Translations under genes and position numbers: made by a program | Shown here: in pieces, positions 6,979 through 14,815 of the stretch | Position numbering within the stretch: the stretch's first letter is position 1 | Layout of the letters: every line of letters starts with the position of its first letter | DNA from: DATJJW01 sp035491935 | GTDB taxonomy: Bacteria; Pseudomonadota; Alphaproteobacteria; ATCC43930; CGMCC-115725 | Assembly: GCA_035491935.1 (NCBI GenBank) | Contig: DATJJW010000262.1 | Span: forward strand, 1 to 20,785 | Length of the DNA stretch: 20,785 nucleotides | Reading direction: 5' to 3' | Notes under the pieces: generated by a model | Told to the model about the DNA's origin: nothing | Databases searched by the model: none | The model's input: the letters and a program-made list of their open reading frames with translations, nothing else

Positions 6979-9729
6979 TCACACCGGCGTGAACGCCTTC
7001 TCGCGGGCGATCGCCTTCACCACTTCCAGCAGCCGAGGGATCTGCAGCGGCTTGGTGAGATAGAGCCGGAAATTCGCATTGCCCAGGCGCTCGGCATCCT
7101 CGATGAAGCCTGCTCGCGTCAGCGCCACCACGGGGATGTTCGCCGTCGCCGGCTCCTCATTCAGGCGGCGCAACACCGTATAGCCGTCCATATCCGGCAA
7201 TTCGATGTCGAGCACGATCAGGTCCGGCTGCTCGGTCTTCGCCATCTCGAGCGCCTTGCCGCCGTTTTCGGCCTCGAGCAGCCGGGCATCGGACATGAAT
7301 TCCATGACATTGCGCATCAGCTCGCGGCTGACCGGATTGTCTTCGACATAGAGCACCGTCACCTCGAAATGCGATAGCGGCTGGCCGGTACGCACCGCCC
7401 CGGTCGAATCCATGGTCAGGGCGGATGGCACCAGCGGCCGCTTCGCCTCGGCCATGCTCTTGCCGAGCTGGGCTGCTTCCGGCGGCGCCGGCAGAAGATC
7501 GACCCAGAAGCGGCTGCCGAAGCCCGGCGTCGAGGAGAAGCCCAGCTTGCCGCCCATCAGGTCGACCAGCTGACGCGTGATGTTGAGGCCGATGCCCGTG
7601 CCCTCGACATTGCCCTGCTCCGCCCCCAGGCGCGAAAAGGGCTTGAACAACTCGCCCTGCCGCTCGGTTGGAATGCCCATGCCGGTATCGACCACGCTGA
7701 TGCGCACCCATTCGCCCGGCCGGTGCGTCACCTCGAAGGCGACGGTGCCGTTCTGGCGGTTGTATTTGATGGCGTTGGTGCCGAGATTGGCCAGCACCTG
7801 CATCAGCCGCTTGCGGTCGGCCAGCACGGCCGGCGCATCGACGCCGTCGTCGCCGGCCAGGATCTTGACCTTGCGCTGGCCCGCCATGGGCTCGAGCGTC
7901 GCGCGCACCGCCTTGATCACGGTCGCGGGCTCGATCTGCTCGATCGTGACATTGACCCGGCCCGCCTCGATCTTGCTCAGTTCCAGCATGTCGGAGATCA
8001 GGCCCAGGAGATGCTCGCCGCTTTGGATGACCAGCGCCACGAACTCGGCCTGGCGCGGGTTGAGGTTGCCGAATTTGTCGATCTGCAGGAGCTGGGAGAA
8101 GCCCAGGATCGCGTTGAGCGGCGTGCGCAACTCATGACTCATCGCGGCCAGGAAATCGGATTTGGCGCGATTGGCCCGCTCGGCGGCATCGCGCGCCGCG
8201 CGCAGCTCCTCCTGCTGACGGTTGAGCACGGTGACATTGGAGAAGGTCAGCACCACGCCGCCTTCCGGCACCGGATCGTGCCGCACGTCGATGACCCGCT
8301 GGTCGGTGAAGCGCAAGGCCCCGAATTCCCGCTCCGGCGCGCGCAGGAATTGCTGCGCCCACAGGTTCAGGCGTTCCTGTTCCATGACGCCGATCAGCCC
8401 GGACGCGGCACAGCGCGCGAAGATTTCCTGGAAGCTGGGGCGCGAGGCCAGCCACGCCTCGTCCAGCCCGAAGATGTCGCGAAAGCGGCGGTTGAAGAAA
8501 ATCAGCGTGAAATTGGCATCGAAGCGCGTCAGGCCCTGGTCGATATGGGTGACGGTGGTCGAGAGCGCCGTGCGCGAGCGTTCCAGCTCCTCCTCGCGCC
8601 GTTCCAGCGCCTCGGCCATCTGGTTGAAGCCCTTGGCGACGTCACCCAGCTCGTCGCTGCGCCCCTCCGGCAGGCGGATGCCTCGCCGCCCCCGCGCCAC
8701 GCCGCGTACTGCCGCCGCGATCGCCAGGATCGGCGAGGCGACGCGTCGCCCGAAGATCATCGACACCAGCCCGCCCAGCCAGAACAGGCAGAAGCTGGCG
8801 AGGAAGATGTATTCCTCGAACTGCCAGGCCGCCGCGGTGGCGACATCGTGGGGGATGCTGGTGACCAGGCAGAACCCGGTATTGGGCATCCAGCGATAGG
8901 CCACCACGGAAGCGACGTTGTGATAGTCGGGCGCGCTTATGATGCCGGACCGGCCGGCGGCGCAAGCATGCGCGGCCGGCTCGTCGTCGATACGAGCCAG
9001 GAGATCCGCATCGGTCAGGCCAGGCAGCTTGGTGGCGAGGCGCCGATCGGCCGTCAGCAGGTAGCTTTGCAGACCGGCCGGATCGCCGGCGCGGCTCTGG
9101 ATCAGGGTTTCGGCCGCGCTGAAGCTGGTATAGAGCATCAGGATGCCGGAGGCCGCGTCACCTCCCGAATTGCCCTGTGCCGTATCGCCGGCCTGGATAG
9201 GAACGGCAATGGCGGCCGTCGGCGCGTTGTCGCCGATGCCGAGGCGCAGCACTCCCAGCGACGGTTTATGCAGCGCCATCTGGAACAGGTGCTGGCCGCC
9301 CAGCCCTTCGCCGCTCTGGCTGAGCGGGTCCGCGGACGAGGCGAGGCTGGTGAACAGCACCTTGCCGGATTTGCCGTCCAGTACCGTATAGCCGGAGAAA
9401 TCCGTGACCAGCAGAACGCCGTTCAGCCAGTTGGTCATCGCCTGGCGCAGTTGGACCGCCCGGTCGGCCGGTGTGGCCGGATCGCTCAACAGGTCGATCT
9501 GCGCCAGAAGCGGGTTGCGGGCAAGCCCCGCCGCCTGGCCCAGCATCTGGCGCCGCCAGCTCGACAATGCGCTTTGCTTCTCGCGTGCCAACGCCTGAAG
9601 CTCGACGCCGGTGCTCTCGACCAGCTGGCGGCTGACCACGATGCCGTCGATCACGGCCATGCCCGCCACCAGACCGAGGGTCAGGAGCGTGAACAAGACG
9701 GTGATGTTGCCGACGATACCTCGAAACAT
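6979..9729 (-). CDS. Membrane-bound hybrid sensor histidine kinase (periplasmic sensor, HAMP, PAS, HisKA, HATPase, receiver)
   Basis: Two-component signalling protein of 916 residues. Order of parts: transmembrane helix 1 (about 10-32), a periplasmic region of about 270 residues that looks like a Cache-type sensor, transmembrane helix 2 (about 307-327), HAMP (about 328-382), a PAS domain of the PAS_7 kind (about 390-505, THIDQGLTRFDANF), coiled coil (505-525), HisKA with phospho-acceptor His532 (AAMSHELRTPLN), HATPase with N box Asn652 and G1 box DTGMGIP (681-687), G2 GTGIGL, and a C-terminal receiver (about 789-912) with acid pair E796/D797, phospho-acceptor Asp841 and Lys893. All catalytic residues are present. 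The ATG at 9729 has GGGGAAG just upstream. There is no separate response regulator or output gene nearby, so its partner must be elsewhere. The ligand is unknown. Confidence 0.93.
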   Translation of the reverse strand: MFRGIVGNITVLFTLLTLGLVAGMAVIDGIVVSRQLVESTGVELQALAREKQSALSSWRRQMLGQAAGLARNPLLAQIDLLSDPATPADRAVQLRQAMTNWLNGVLLVTDFSGYTVLDGKSGKVLFTSLASSADPLSQSGEGLGGQHLFQMALHKPSLGVLRLGIGDNAPTAAIAVPIQAGDTAQGNSGGDAASGILMLYTSFSAAETLIQSRAGDPAGLQSYLLTADRRLATKLPGLTDADLLARIDDEPAAHACAAGRSGIISAPDYHNVASVVAYRWMPNTGFCLVTSIPHDVATAAAWQFEEYIFLASFCLFWLGGLVSMIFGRRVASPILAIAAAVRGVARGRRGIRLPEGRSDELGDVAKGFNQMAEALERREEELERSRTALSTTVTHIDQGLTRFDANFTLIFFNRRFRDIFGLDEAWLASRPSFQEIFARCAASGLIGVMEQERLNLWAQQFLRAPEREFGALRFTDQRVIDVRHDPVPEGGVVLTFSNVTVLNRQQEELRAARDAAERANRAKSDFLAAMSHELRTPLNAILGFSQLLQIDKFGNLNPRQAEFVALVIQSGEHLLGLISDMLELSKIEAGRVNVTIEQIEPATVIKAVRATLEPMAGQRKVKILAGDDGVDAPAVLADRKRLMQVLANLGTNAIKYNRQNGTVAFEVTHRPGEWVRISVVDTGMGIPTERQGELFKPFSRLGAEQGNVEGTGIGLNITRQLVDLMGGKLGFSSTPGFGSRFWVDLLPAPPEAAQLGKSMAEAKRPLVPSALTMDSTGAVRTGQPLSHFEVTVLYVEDNPVSRELMRNVMEFMSDARLLEAENGGKALEMAKTEQPDLIVLDIELPDMDGYTVLRRLNEEPATANIPVVALTRAGFIEDAERLGNANFRLYLTKPLQIPRLLEVVKAIAREKAFTPV

Positions 9730-9818
9730 TCTTCCCCAGTCCCCGCCCTTGTCTTCCTTGCGGCGGACGTCCCTTTGCCGCCCCCCAGTTTCTGTCGCGC
9801 GGCTCCTATTGTCCCTTG

Positions 9819-10463
9819 CTACCGTAGCTGAAGTCCTAAGATAGGTGCCACGGCCTGGGGCGGCAGCATTTGTACGCCCTGCGGCACGACAAAAAGGGAA
9901 GCCGGCTGCGGCCCAGGCCGGACATGCGACAAGATCGCCGTGACATGGGTCACGCGGCCGCCCGGAGTGGTGTAATCGCCGCTCAGCCGACGGGCGATGC
10001 CGTTATCGTCCAGCCACAGCCAGCCATCGGCCTCGGCGCCGCTCTGGTCCCGGTGGCGGATGCGATACTTGCGGGTCGACACGCCGTCTTCCATCTCGCG
10101 CCCCGAAGGCGGTGGCAACAGCCGTCGGTCGCCATAGCGGGTCAGCGTGTCGGAAAGCGGCAGGTCGGTATAGACGTTGAAATCCGGCAGCCACAGCTCC
10201 ATCACCCCGCGATCGGCGCGCAGGATCACGGTCATGCGGATGTTGTTGATCGTCTGGTCGTGGCGCTGCATGCCGGGCGCGGAATACATGGTGCCGACAT
10301 ATGTCCGGCCATCCTCGACCACCGTTCTCTCGGCCTTGTACGGGATGGATGCATCGCCGATCAGCGCCGCGTGCGCCGCCCCGGGGGCCAGCACCCCCAG
10401 GCTGAATGCCAGGACCATGAAGAGACAGGACGGCGCGAGGGATCTAAACAGGTTACGGATCAT
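9819..10463 (-). CDS. Secreted protein of unknown function, possible LolA-like fold
   Basis: A 214-residue protein with a clear Sec signal peptide: Arg-containing start MIRNLFRSLA, a hydrophobic core and a likely AHA cleavage site at residue 32. There is no lipobox Cys, so it is expected to be free in the periplasm. The mature part is rich in beta-strand-like segments (for example GVMELWLPDFNVYTDLP and ADGWLWLDDNGIARRLSGDY). That pattern recalls LolA/DUF4412-type proteins, but I cannot assign a family with certainty. ATG 10463 is chosen; an upstream TTG at 10475 is in frame but has no ribosome site. The ATG overlaps the stop of a small upstream ORF as ATGA. The gene lies 89 bp upstream of the hybrid kinase on the same strand, so it could be co-expressed with that sensor. 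Confidence 0.75.
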   Translation of the reverse strand: MIRNLFRSLAPSCLFMVLAFSLGVLAPGAAHAALIGDASIPYKAERTVVEDGRTYVGTMYSAPGMQRHDQTINNIRMTVILRADRGVMELWLPDFNVYTDLPLSDTLTRYGDRRLLPPPSGREMEDGVSTRKYRIRHRDQSGAEADGWLWLDDNGIARRLSGDYTTPGGRVTHVTAILSHVRPGPQPASLFVVPQGVQMLPPQAVAPILGLQLR

Positions 10464-10585
10464 AGCAAGGTCCAAAATAGCGAAAGCGGGCGACGGCGGC
10501 CAAGCAGTATGACGCCCATTCCGGCACCCGCAAGTCCTGCTGGAAGCATGTCCTTCGGAAACTCGTCCTTCCGGAAGACTGTCAT
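10460..10585 (-). CDS. Possible small protein (41 residues) translationally coupled to the secreted protein
   Basis: Open frame ATG 10585 to TGA 10460-10462. It starts MTVFRKDEFPKDMLPAGLAG, has a short hydrophobic stretch (about 14-29) and ends in an Arg-rich and then hydrophobic tail. Its TGA overlaps the ATG of the next gene in the ATGA arrangement typical of coupled genes, and that next gene has no good ribosome site of its own, which favours coupling. Against it, the small ORF lacks a clear Shine-Dalgarno and I recognise no homologue. It could be a leader ORF or chance. Confidence 0.35.
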   Translation of the reverse strand: MTVFRKDEFPKDMLPAGLAGAGMGVILLGRRRPLSLFWTLL

Positions 10586-10614
10586 TGGCAGAGCTTCGTC
10601 ATCGTCTCTATGCT
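10585..10614 (+). promoter_or_regulatory. Possible sigma-70 type promoter for ridA
   Basis: TTGGCA (10585-10590) and TATGCT (10609-10614) with an 18 bp spacer, followed by an A/T-rich stretch and a 5' leader of about 30 nt to the ridA ATG. The match is fair in a high-GC genome; no other candidate in the 186 bp divergent region is better. Confidence 0.35.
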
Positions 10615-10649
10615 GCTTATATAGAGGGATTATCGGAGAGCCATAGCCC

Positions 10650-11117
10650 ATGAGCATGATCGAGACCAAGCTGAAGGCGCTCGGCCTCAGCCTGCCGGAA
10701 ACCAGTCCGCCCGCCGCCAACTACCTGCCCTTCACCGTCACCGGCAATCTCGTCGTCATGGCTGGCCAGCTCTGCCAGTGGAACGGCCAGCGCCCCTATG
10801 TCGGCCGGGTGGGATCCGAGGTCACGGTCGAGGATGCGGTCAAGGCGGCGGAACTATGCGGCCTCAACCTGCTTGCCTGGTTGAAGGTCGCCTGCGACGG
10901 CGATCTCGACCGGGTGACGCGCTGCGTGCGCCTCGGCGGCTTCGTCAACTCGGCGCCGGAATTCTTCGAGCAGCCCAAGGTGATCAATGGCTGCTCGGAT
11001 TTGATGGTCGCGGTGATGGGCGATGCCGGCCGGCATGCGCGCACCGCCGTCGGAACCCATGCTCTCCCCTTCAACGTGGCGGTCGAGATCGATGCCATGT
11101 TCGAGATCAAAGGCTAG
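10650..11117 (+). CDS. RidA family protein (YjgF/YER057c/UK114)
   Basis: RidA proteins hydrolyse reactive enamine/imine intermediates released by PLP enzymes such as threonine dehydratase, protecting other PLP enzymes. The 155-residue product is of the longer RidA type: VVMAGQLCQWNGQ (35-47), a central helix with DLDRVTRCVRLGGFVNS (85-101), and the C-terminal HARTAVGTHALPFNVAVEIDA, where Arg131 and Glu146 match the residues that bind the substrate carboxylate and act in the active site in E. coli RidA. ATG 10650 is preceded by GGAGAG (10635-10640); a second ATG is two codons in. The next gene begins 14 bp after the stop. Whether this subgroup has true enamine deaminase activity cannot be decided from sequence. 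Confidence 0.9.
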   Translation: MSMIETKLKALGLSLPETSPPAANYLPFTVTGNLVVMAGQLCQWNGQRPYVGRVGSEVTVEDAVKAAELCGLNLLAWLKVACDGDLDRVTRCVRLGGFVNSAPEFFEQPKVINGCSDLMVAVMGDAGRHARTAVGTHALPFNVAVEIDAMFEIKG

Positions 11118-11131
11118 GCTCAGGAACCACC

Positions 11132-12289
11132 TTGACGGGATTCACCGCGACCGCCGTCCCACGCATCGATGAGGTCGATCCGGAGGCTTGGGACGCCTGC
11201 GCCGGGCCGGACAATCCGTTCCTCGGCCACGCCTTCCTGTCGGCGCTGGAAGACAGCCATTCTGCTGATGCCCAGGCCGGCTGGCTGCCGCAGCACGTGC
11301 TGGTCAGGGACGGGACGGGCCGCCTCGTCGCGGCAGCCCCGACCTATCTGAAGAGCCACAGCTATGGCGAATATGTCTTCGACCATGGCTGGGCGGATGC
11401 CTATGAGCGGGCCGGCGGGCGCTATTACCCGAAGCTGCAATGCTGCGTGCCGTTCACGCCGGTACCGGGTCCGCGCCTGCTGATCCGTCCCGACGCTCCC
11501 CAGGATGCGCGCAAGGCGCTGACCGGGGCGCTGGTAGGCTTGGCGCAGGAGCACAAGGTCTCGTCGCTGCACATCACTTTCCCGACCGAGGAGGAATGGG
11601 ATTATCTCGGCGAGGTGGGCTTCCTGCAGCGCATCGGCACCCAGTACCACTGGCATAATGACGGCTACCGAAATTTCGACGATTTCCTCGACCGCCTGGC
11701 CTCGCGCAAGCGCAAGCAACTGCGCAAGGAGCGGCGCGAAGCGCAATCCGCCGGGCTCGACATCCACACGCTGCGCGGCTCCGAAACCCGGCAGCGCCAT
11801 TGGGACGCCTTCTATCGCTTCTACCTCTCGACCGTCGACCGCAAATGGGGATCGGCCTATCTCACCCGGCGCTTCTTTCAGATGTTGCCGGAACGGCTGG
11901 GCGACCGGATCGTGCTGATGTGGGCGGAACGCGATGGCGAGCCGATCGCCGGCGCCTTGAACCTGATGGGCCGAGACACGCTCTACGGACGCAACTGGGG
12001 TGCCTTGGACGACTACAAATTCCTGCATTTCGAGCTGTGCTATTACCGCGCGCTCGACTTCGCCATCGAGCACGGCCTCGCCCGCGTCGAGGCGGGGGCC
12101 CAAGGCCGCCACAAGATCCAGCGCGGCTACCTGCCGCAGACGACCTATAGCGCGCATTGGCTGCGCGATGCCGGCTTCGCCGAAGCCGTACAGGATTTCC
12201 TCGTCCGCGAAAAACACGCAGTTGAGTTGGAGATGGCCGGCCTCATGGAGTTCTCGCCGTTCAAGCGGGATGGCGACGTAGAAGATTGA
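11132..12289 (+). CDS. FemAB-like / GNAT-fold acyltransferase (PF04339, former DUF482)
   Basis: A 385-residue cytoplasmic protein of the PF04339 family, proposed to have two GNAT-like folds as in the peptidoglycan FemAB transferases; substrate unknown. The N-terminal NPFLGHAFLSALEDS, middle HITFPTEEEWDYLGEVGFLQR, Lys/Arg-rich RKRKQLRKERREAQSAGLDI and C-terminal EAGAQGRHKIQRGYLPQ with SAHWL are family hallmarks. The frame is open upstream into ridA, but family similarity starts just after the TTG at 11132, which has AGGA (11122-11125) six bases ahead; no ATG or GTG fits as well. The gene lies 14 bp after ridA and ends 1 bp before the DUF4153 gene. The three are likely one operon. Confidence 0.85.
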   Translation: MTGFTATAVPRIDEVDPEAWDACAGPDNPFLGHAFLSALEDSHSADAQAGWLPQHVLVRDGTGRLVAAAPTYLKSHSYGEYVFDHGWADAYERAGGRYYPKLQCCVPFTPVPGPRLLIRPDAPQDARKALTGALVGLAQEHKVSSLHITFPTEEEWDYLGEVGFLQRIGTQYHWHNDGYRNFDDFLDRLASRKRKQLRKERREAQSAGLDIHTLRGSETRQRHWDAFYRFYLSTVDRKWGSAYLTRRFFQMLPERLGDRIVLMWAERDGEPIAGALNLMGRDTLYGRNWGALDDYKFLHFELCYYRALDFAIEHGLARVEAGAQGRHKIQRGYLPQTTYSAHWLRDAGFAEAVQDFLVREKHAVELEMAGLMEFSPFKRDGDVED

Positions 12290-12290
12290 G

Positions 12291-14144
12291 ATGAGCGAAG
12301 AGACAACGCAAGGGTCACCCGCGCAAGGGGCCGCACCCGGCCTGTTGGCGGCCCGGCTGGCCATCGCCTTGGCTCAGGGCCTCATCCTCTACGCCACCGG
12401 CGAAGCGATCCGCGCCCATGCCAGCATTGTGCCGGGCGCCATCCGCCTGCCGCTCCAGATCAGCGCCGTCTGGCATCTCTTCGCGCTCAGACAGATGATC
12501 TATCTCGTGCCCTTGGTACCGATCCTGGCGCTCGGGGCCTTGCGCATCCGGACGCTGGCGATCTGGACCCTGGTGGCGGGCATCGGCGTCTTCGGCCTGG
12601 CGAGCCATGCGGCTTTGCGCGGGCAAAGCGTCTACGCCATCGGCGCGCTCACCCAATTCCCGCAGGTCCTGGCGACGGCCTCGGCCTTGTTCATCACCCA
12701 TGTCCTGGTCACGAGCGCCGTCATCGAGCGGCGGCCGATGTCCAGCTATGGCCTGTATTTCGAGATCGCCTGGAAGACTGCGACCCAATTGGCACTGGCC
12801 CTGCTCTTCTCCGCCGTGTTCTGGGCGATCCTGTTATTGGGCGCCGAGCTGTTCGGGACCATCGGTATCGATGCTCCCGCGCGATTGATCCGGAATCCCT
12901 GGTTCTACTTCCCGGCCGGCTGCCTGGCCGTAGCCGCCTCCATCCATCTGACCGACCTGCAGCCGGGCCTGCTGCGCGGCGCGCGCTGGCTGGTGCTCAG
13001 CCTGTTCTCCTGGCTGCTGCCGGTCCTGGATCTGCTGGTGCTGGCCTTTCTGGTCACGCTGCCCTTCGTGTCGCTGGCGCCGCTCTGGGCGACCCATGCC
13101 GCCACCCTCTTGCTCCTGTCGGCCGGCGTCCTCACCATTTTCCTGATCAATTGCAGCTATCAGGATGGCAATGTCGCCCGGACCACGTCGTGGCCGGTCT
13201 CGGCGATCCGCATCCTGGCGGCCTGGGAGCTGATGCCGTTGACCGGGTTGGCCGGCTATGGGCTGTGGCTGCGGGTCGCGCAATATGGTTGGAGCGTCGA
13301 GCGCATCCTGGCCGGCGTCGTGCTGGGCGTGATGGCCTGCTACGCATTGGGCTATGCTGCCGCCACGGTCTCCAAGCCCCGGCTGAAGCACCTGGAGATC
13401 ACCAATCTCGTCGTGGCCTATCTGACCGTGGTCCTGGTGCTGTGCCTCTATTCACCCGTGGCCGACCCCGGCCGGCTGATGGTGATGGATCAGATGGCAC
13501 GGCTGAAATCCGGTGCGGTCACGCCCGGGACGTTCGATTTCGGCGCTTTGAAATTCTCCGGTGCCCGCTGGGGCGCCAAGGCGCTCGCCGAGCTCGTCCG
13601 CATACCCGGTGCCGATGACAAGGCGCGGGTGATCCGGCAGAAGGCCGCCGCCGCCATGGCCGCGACCTCGCCATGGCAGGTCGCTCGAACCGGAACTGCC
13701 GCGCCCTCGCCCGAGGCCGCCGCCAGGAACCTCAAGGCGCATATCGACGTCTATCCTCCAGGCCGCAGCCTGCCCGGGGAATTCTATGACCAAGCCTTCT
13801 GGCTGCGCATGAACAAGAGCGTTCCGGTCTGCACCACCATCACCGGCGCCGACAACAGTGCCGGCCATTGTCTCGCCCGCTTCTTCTCGCCGGGTGGCGA
13901 CCAGGCGGAGATGATCCTGTTCATCGATGCCGCCAAGACCCAGGTCTTCGCGCAGGCGGCAGATGGACACTGGCAGATCGCTGGCGAGATCGCCGATTGG
14001 ACGTTGCATTGCCCGGGCATGCGGCGCGCCTTGACGCGGGATGCGCCGCAAAGCCAGCCCCATGCCTTGCCCGACCTGATGATCGACGGCCGGCGCTTCG
14101 CGATCACGCCGCCGACTCCCGTGCCAGCGACCTGTCCGCCTTAG
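12291..14144 (+). CDS. DUF4153 multi-pass membrane protein
   Basis: A 617-residue protein. The N-terminal two thirds hold about ten hydrophobic helices (near 18-36, 68-86, 88-108, 126-145, 163-186, 205-220, 232-262, 266-287, 305-327, 338-360, 372-388); the C-terminal part (about 390-617) is soluble and probably outside or at the membrane face. The organisation, with a conserved segment VADPGRLMVMDQMARLKSG after the last helix and FDFGALKFSGARWGAKAL beyond it, fits DUF4153. No catalytic motif or function is known to me. ATG 12291 follows the previous stop by one base, so translation probably depends on the upstream gene; no strong ribosome site of its own is seen. It converges on the next gene with only 21 bp between stops. 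Confidence 0.85.
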   Translation: MSEETTQGSPAQGAAPGLLAARLAIALAQGLILYATGEAIRAHASIVPGAIRLPLQISAVWHLFALRQMIYLVPLVPILALGALRIRTLAIWTLVAGIGVFGLASHAALRGQSVYAIGALTQFPQVLATASALFITHVLVTSAVIERRPMSSYGLYFEIAWKTATQLALALLFSAVFWAILLLGAELFGTIGIDAPARLIRNPWFYFPAGCLAVAASIHLTDLQPGLLRGARWLVLSLFSWLLPVLDLLVLAFLVTLPFVSLAPLWATHAATLLLLSAGVLTIFLINCSYQDGNVARTTSWPVSAIRILAAWELMPLTGLAGYGLWLRVAQYGWSVERILAGVVLGVMACYALGYAAATVSKPRLKHLEITNLVVAYLTVVLVLCLYSPVADPGRLMVMDQMARLKSGAVTPGTFDFGALKFSGARWGAKALAELVRIPGADDKARVIRQKAAAAMAATSPWQVARTGTAAPSPEAAARNLKAHIDVYPPGRSLPGEFYDQAFWLRMNKSVPVCTTITGADNSAGHCLARFFSPGGDQAEMILFIDAAKTQVFAQAADGHWQIAGEIADWTLHCPGMRRALTRDAPQSQPHALPDLMIDGRRFAITPPTPVPATCPP

Positions 14145-14165
14145 CTTACGCGCCCAAGAACCAGC

Positions 14166-14693
14166 TTAGCCCAGCGAGCGCAGGCGCCAGGCCTGGCCGG
14201 TCCAGCGCAGATCGGCCGTGCCCAGGGGCTCGACATCGAGGTTCCAGAAGCCCTCGGGACCGGCGCCCAATACATGGAGCACGGCGGCACGGATGACCGG
14301 ACCATGGGTGACGGCGATCGTGTGACCGGGCTCGTGATAGGCATCCAGCCATGCGCCCACGCGGTGGCACAGCTCGGCCACGCTCTCGCCGCCATGACCG
14401 GCCCATTCGGGCTCGCGCCGCCATGATGCGGCCTCGCCGGCGTGGATGTCCATAATCAGGCTGCCGCCCCATTTCCCAAGATCGAAGTCGCGCAGTAGCG
14501 GGTCGGTCGTGGCAGTGCCAAGCAGCAGCGCCGTTTGGCGCGCGCGCAATTCCGGAGCCGTGCGTAACCAGTCGAACCGGTCCGTCGGCCCGACCTGGTT
14601 CGTGGTGAGCTCCGCCGGCTCGTCGAGTGGAAAGCGCCCGGTCCGTTGCGACACGGTCGGCAGGCAGCAACGGAGACTGAGACGCATGCTCAT
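14166..14693 (-). CDS. Histidine-phosphatase superfamily protein lacking the catalytic His (probable pseudoenzyme)
   Basis: The 175-residue product has most of the phosphoglycerate mutase-like pattern: Arg50/Arg52 in APELRARQTA, LLRDFDLGKWGG (67-77), GHGGESVAEL (99-108) and the second active-site His130 in AVTHGPVIRA. The first motif, normally RHG (or CHA in a related subgroup) with the phospho-accepting His, reads SLRCCLPTVSQRTGRFPLDEP (from residue 6) and has no His. Cys9 or Cys10 sits at the His position. Without that His the usual phospho-histidine step cannot occur, so it is either an inactive or re-purposed protein, or a recently mutated gene. The frame is otherwise intact. ATG 14693 has GGGAG at 14700-14704. 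It lies downstream of the PAP2 gene on the same strand. Confidence 0.8.
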   Translation of the reverse strand: MSMRLSLRCCLPTVSQRTGRFPLDEPAELTTNQVGPTDRFDWLRTAPELRARQTALLLGTATTDPLLRDFDLGKWGGSLIMDIHAGEAASWRREPEWAGHGGESVAELCHRVGAWLDAYHEPGHTIAVTHGPVIRAAVLHVLGAGPEGFWNLDVEPLGTADLRWTGQAWRLRSLG

Positions 14694-14815
14694 GGAACTC
14701 CCATCCCTCCTGTCCCATGATTGACAGAAACGCTAGCGGACGCCTAGAGCCTCACAGGCCAGGTGTTCCTGCTCGGCACCCTTGCCGCAGAAGATGACAG
14801 TGTAATGAAACCGGC

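Noticed and set aside
7723..9831. 702-codon open frame on the + strand opposite the hybrid kinase
   Set aside because: Long antisense frame caused by GC-rich codon bias; composition is Arg/Ala/Gly/Gln/His-rich without domain motifs, while the kinase on the other strand has all its catalytic motifs.
14733..14815. Short - strand frame after the PAP2 stop reading HYTVIFCGKGAEQEHLACEA
   Set aside because: It looks protein-like but has no start codon outside the PAP2 gene, no ribosome site and no family that I recognise; could be a gene remnant but is not supported.
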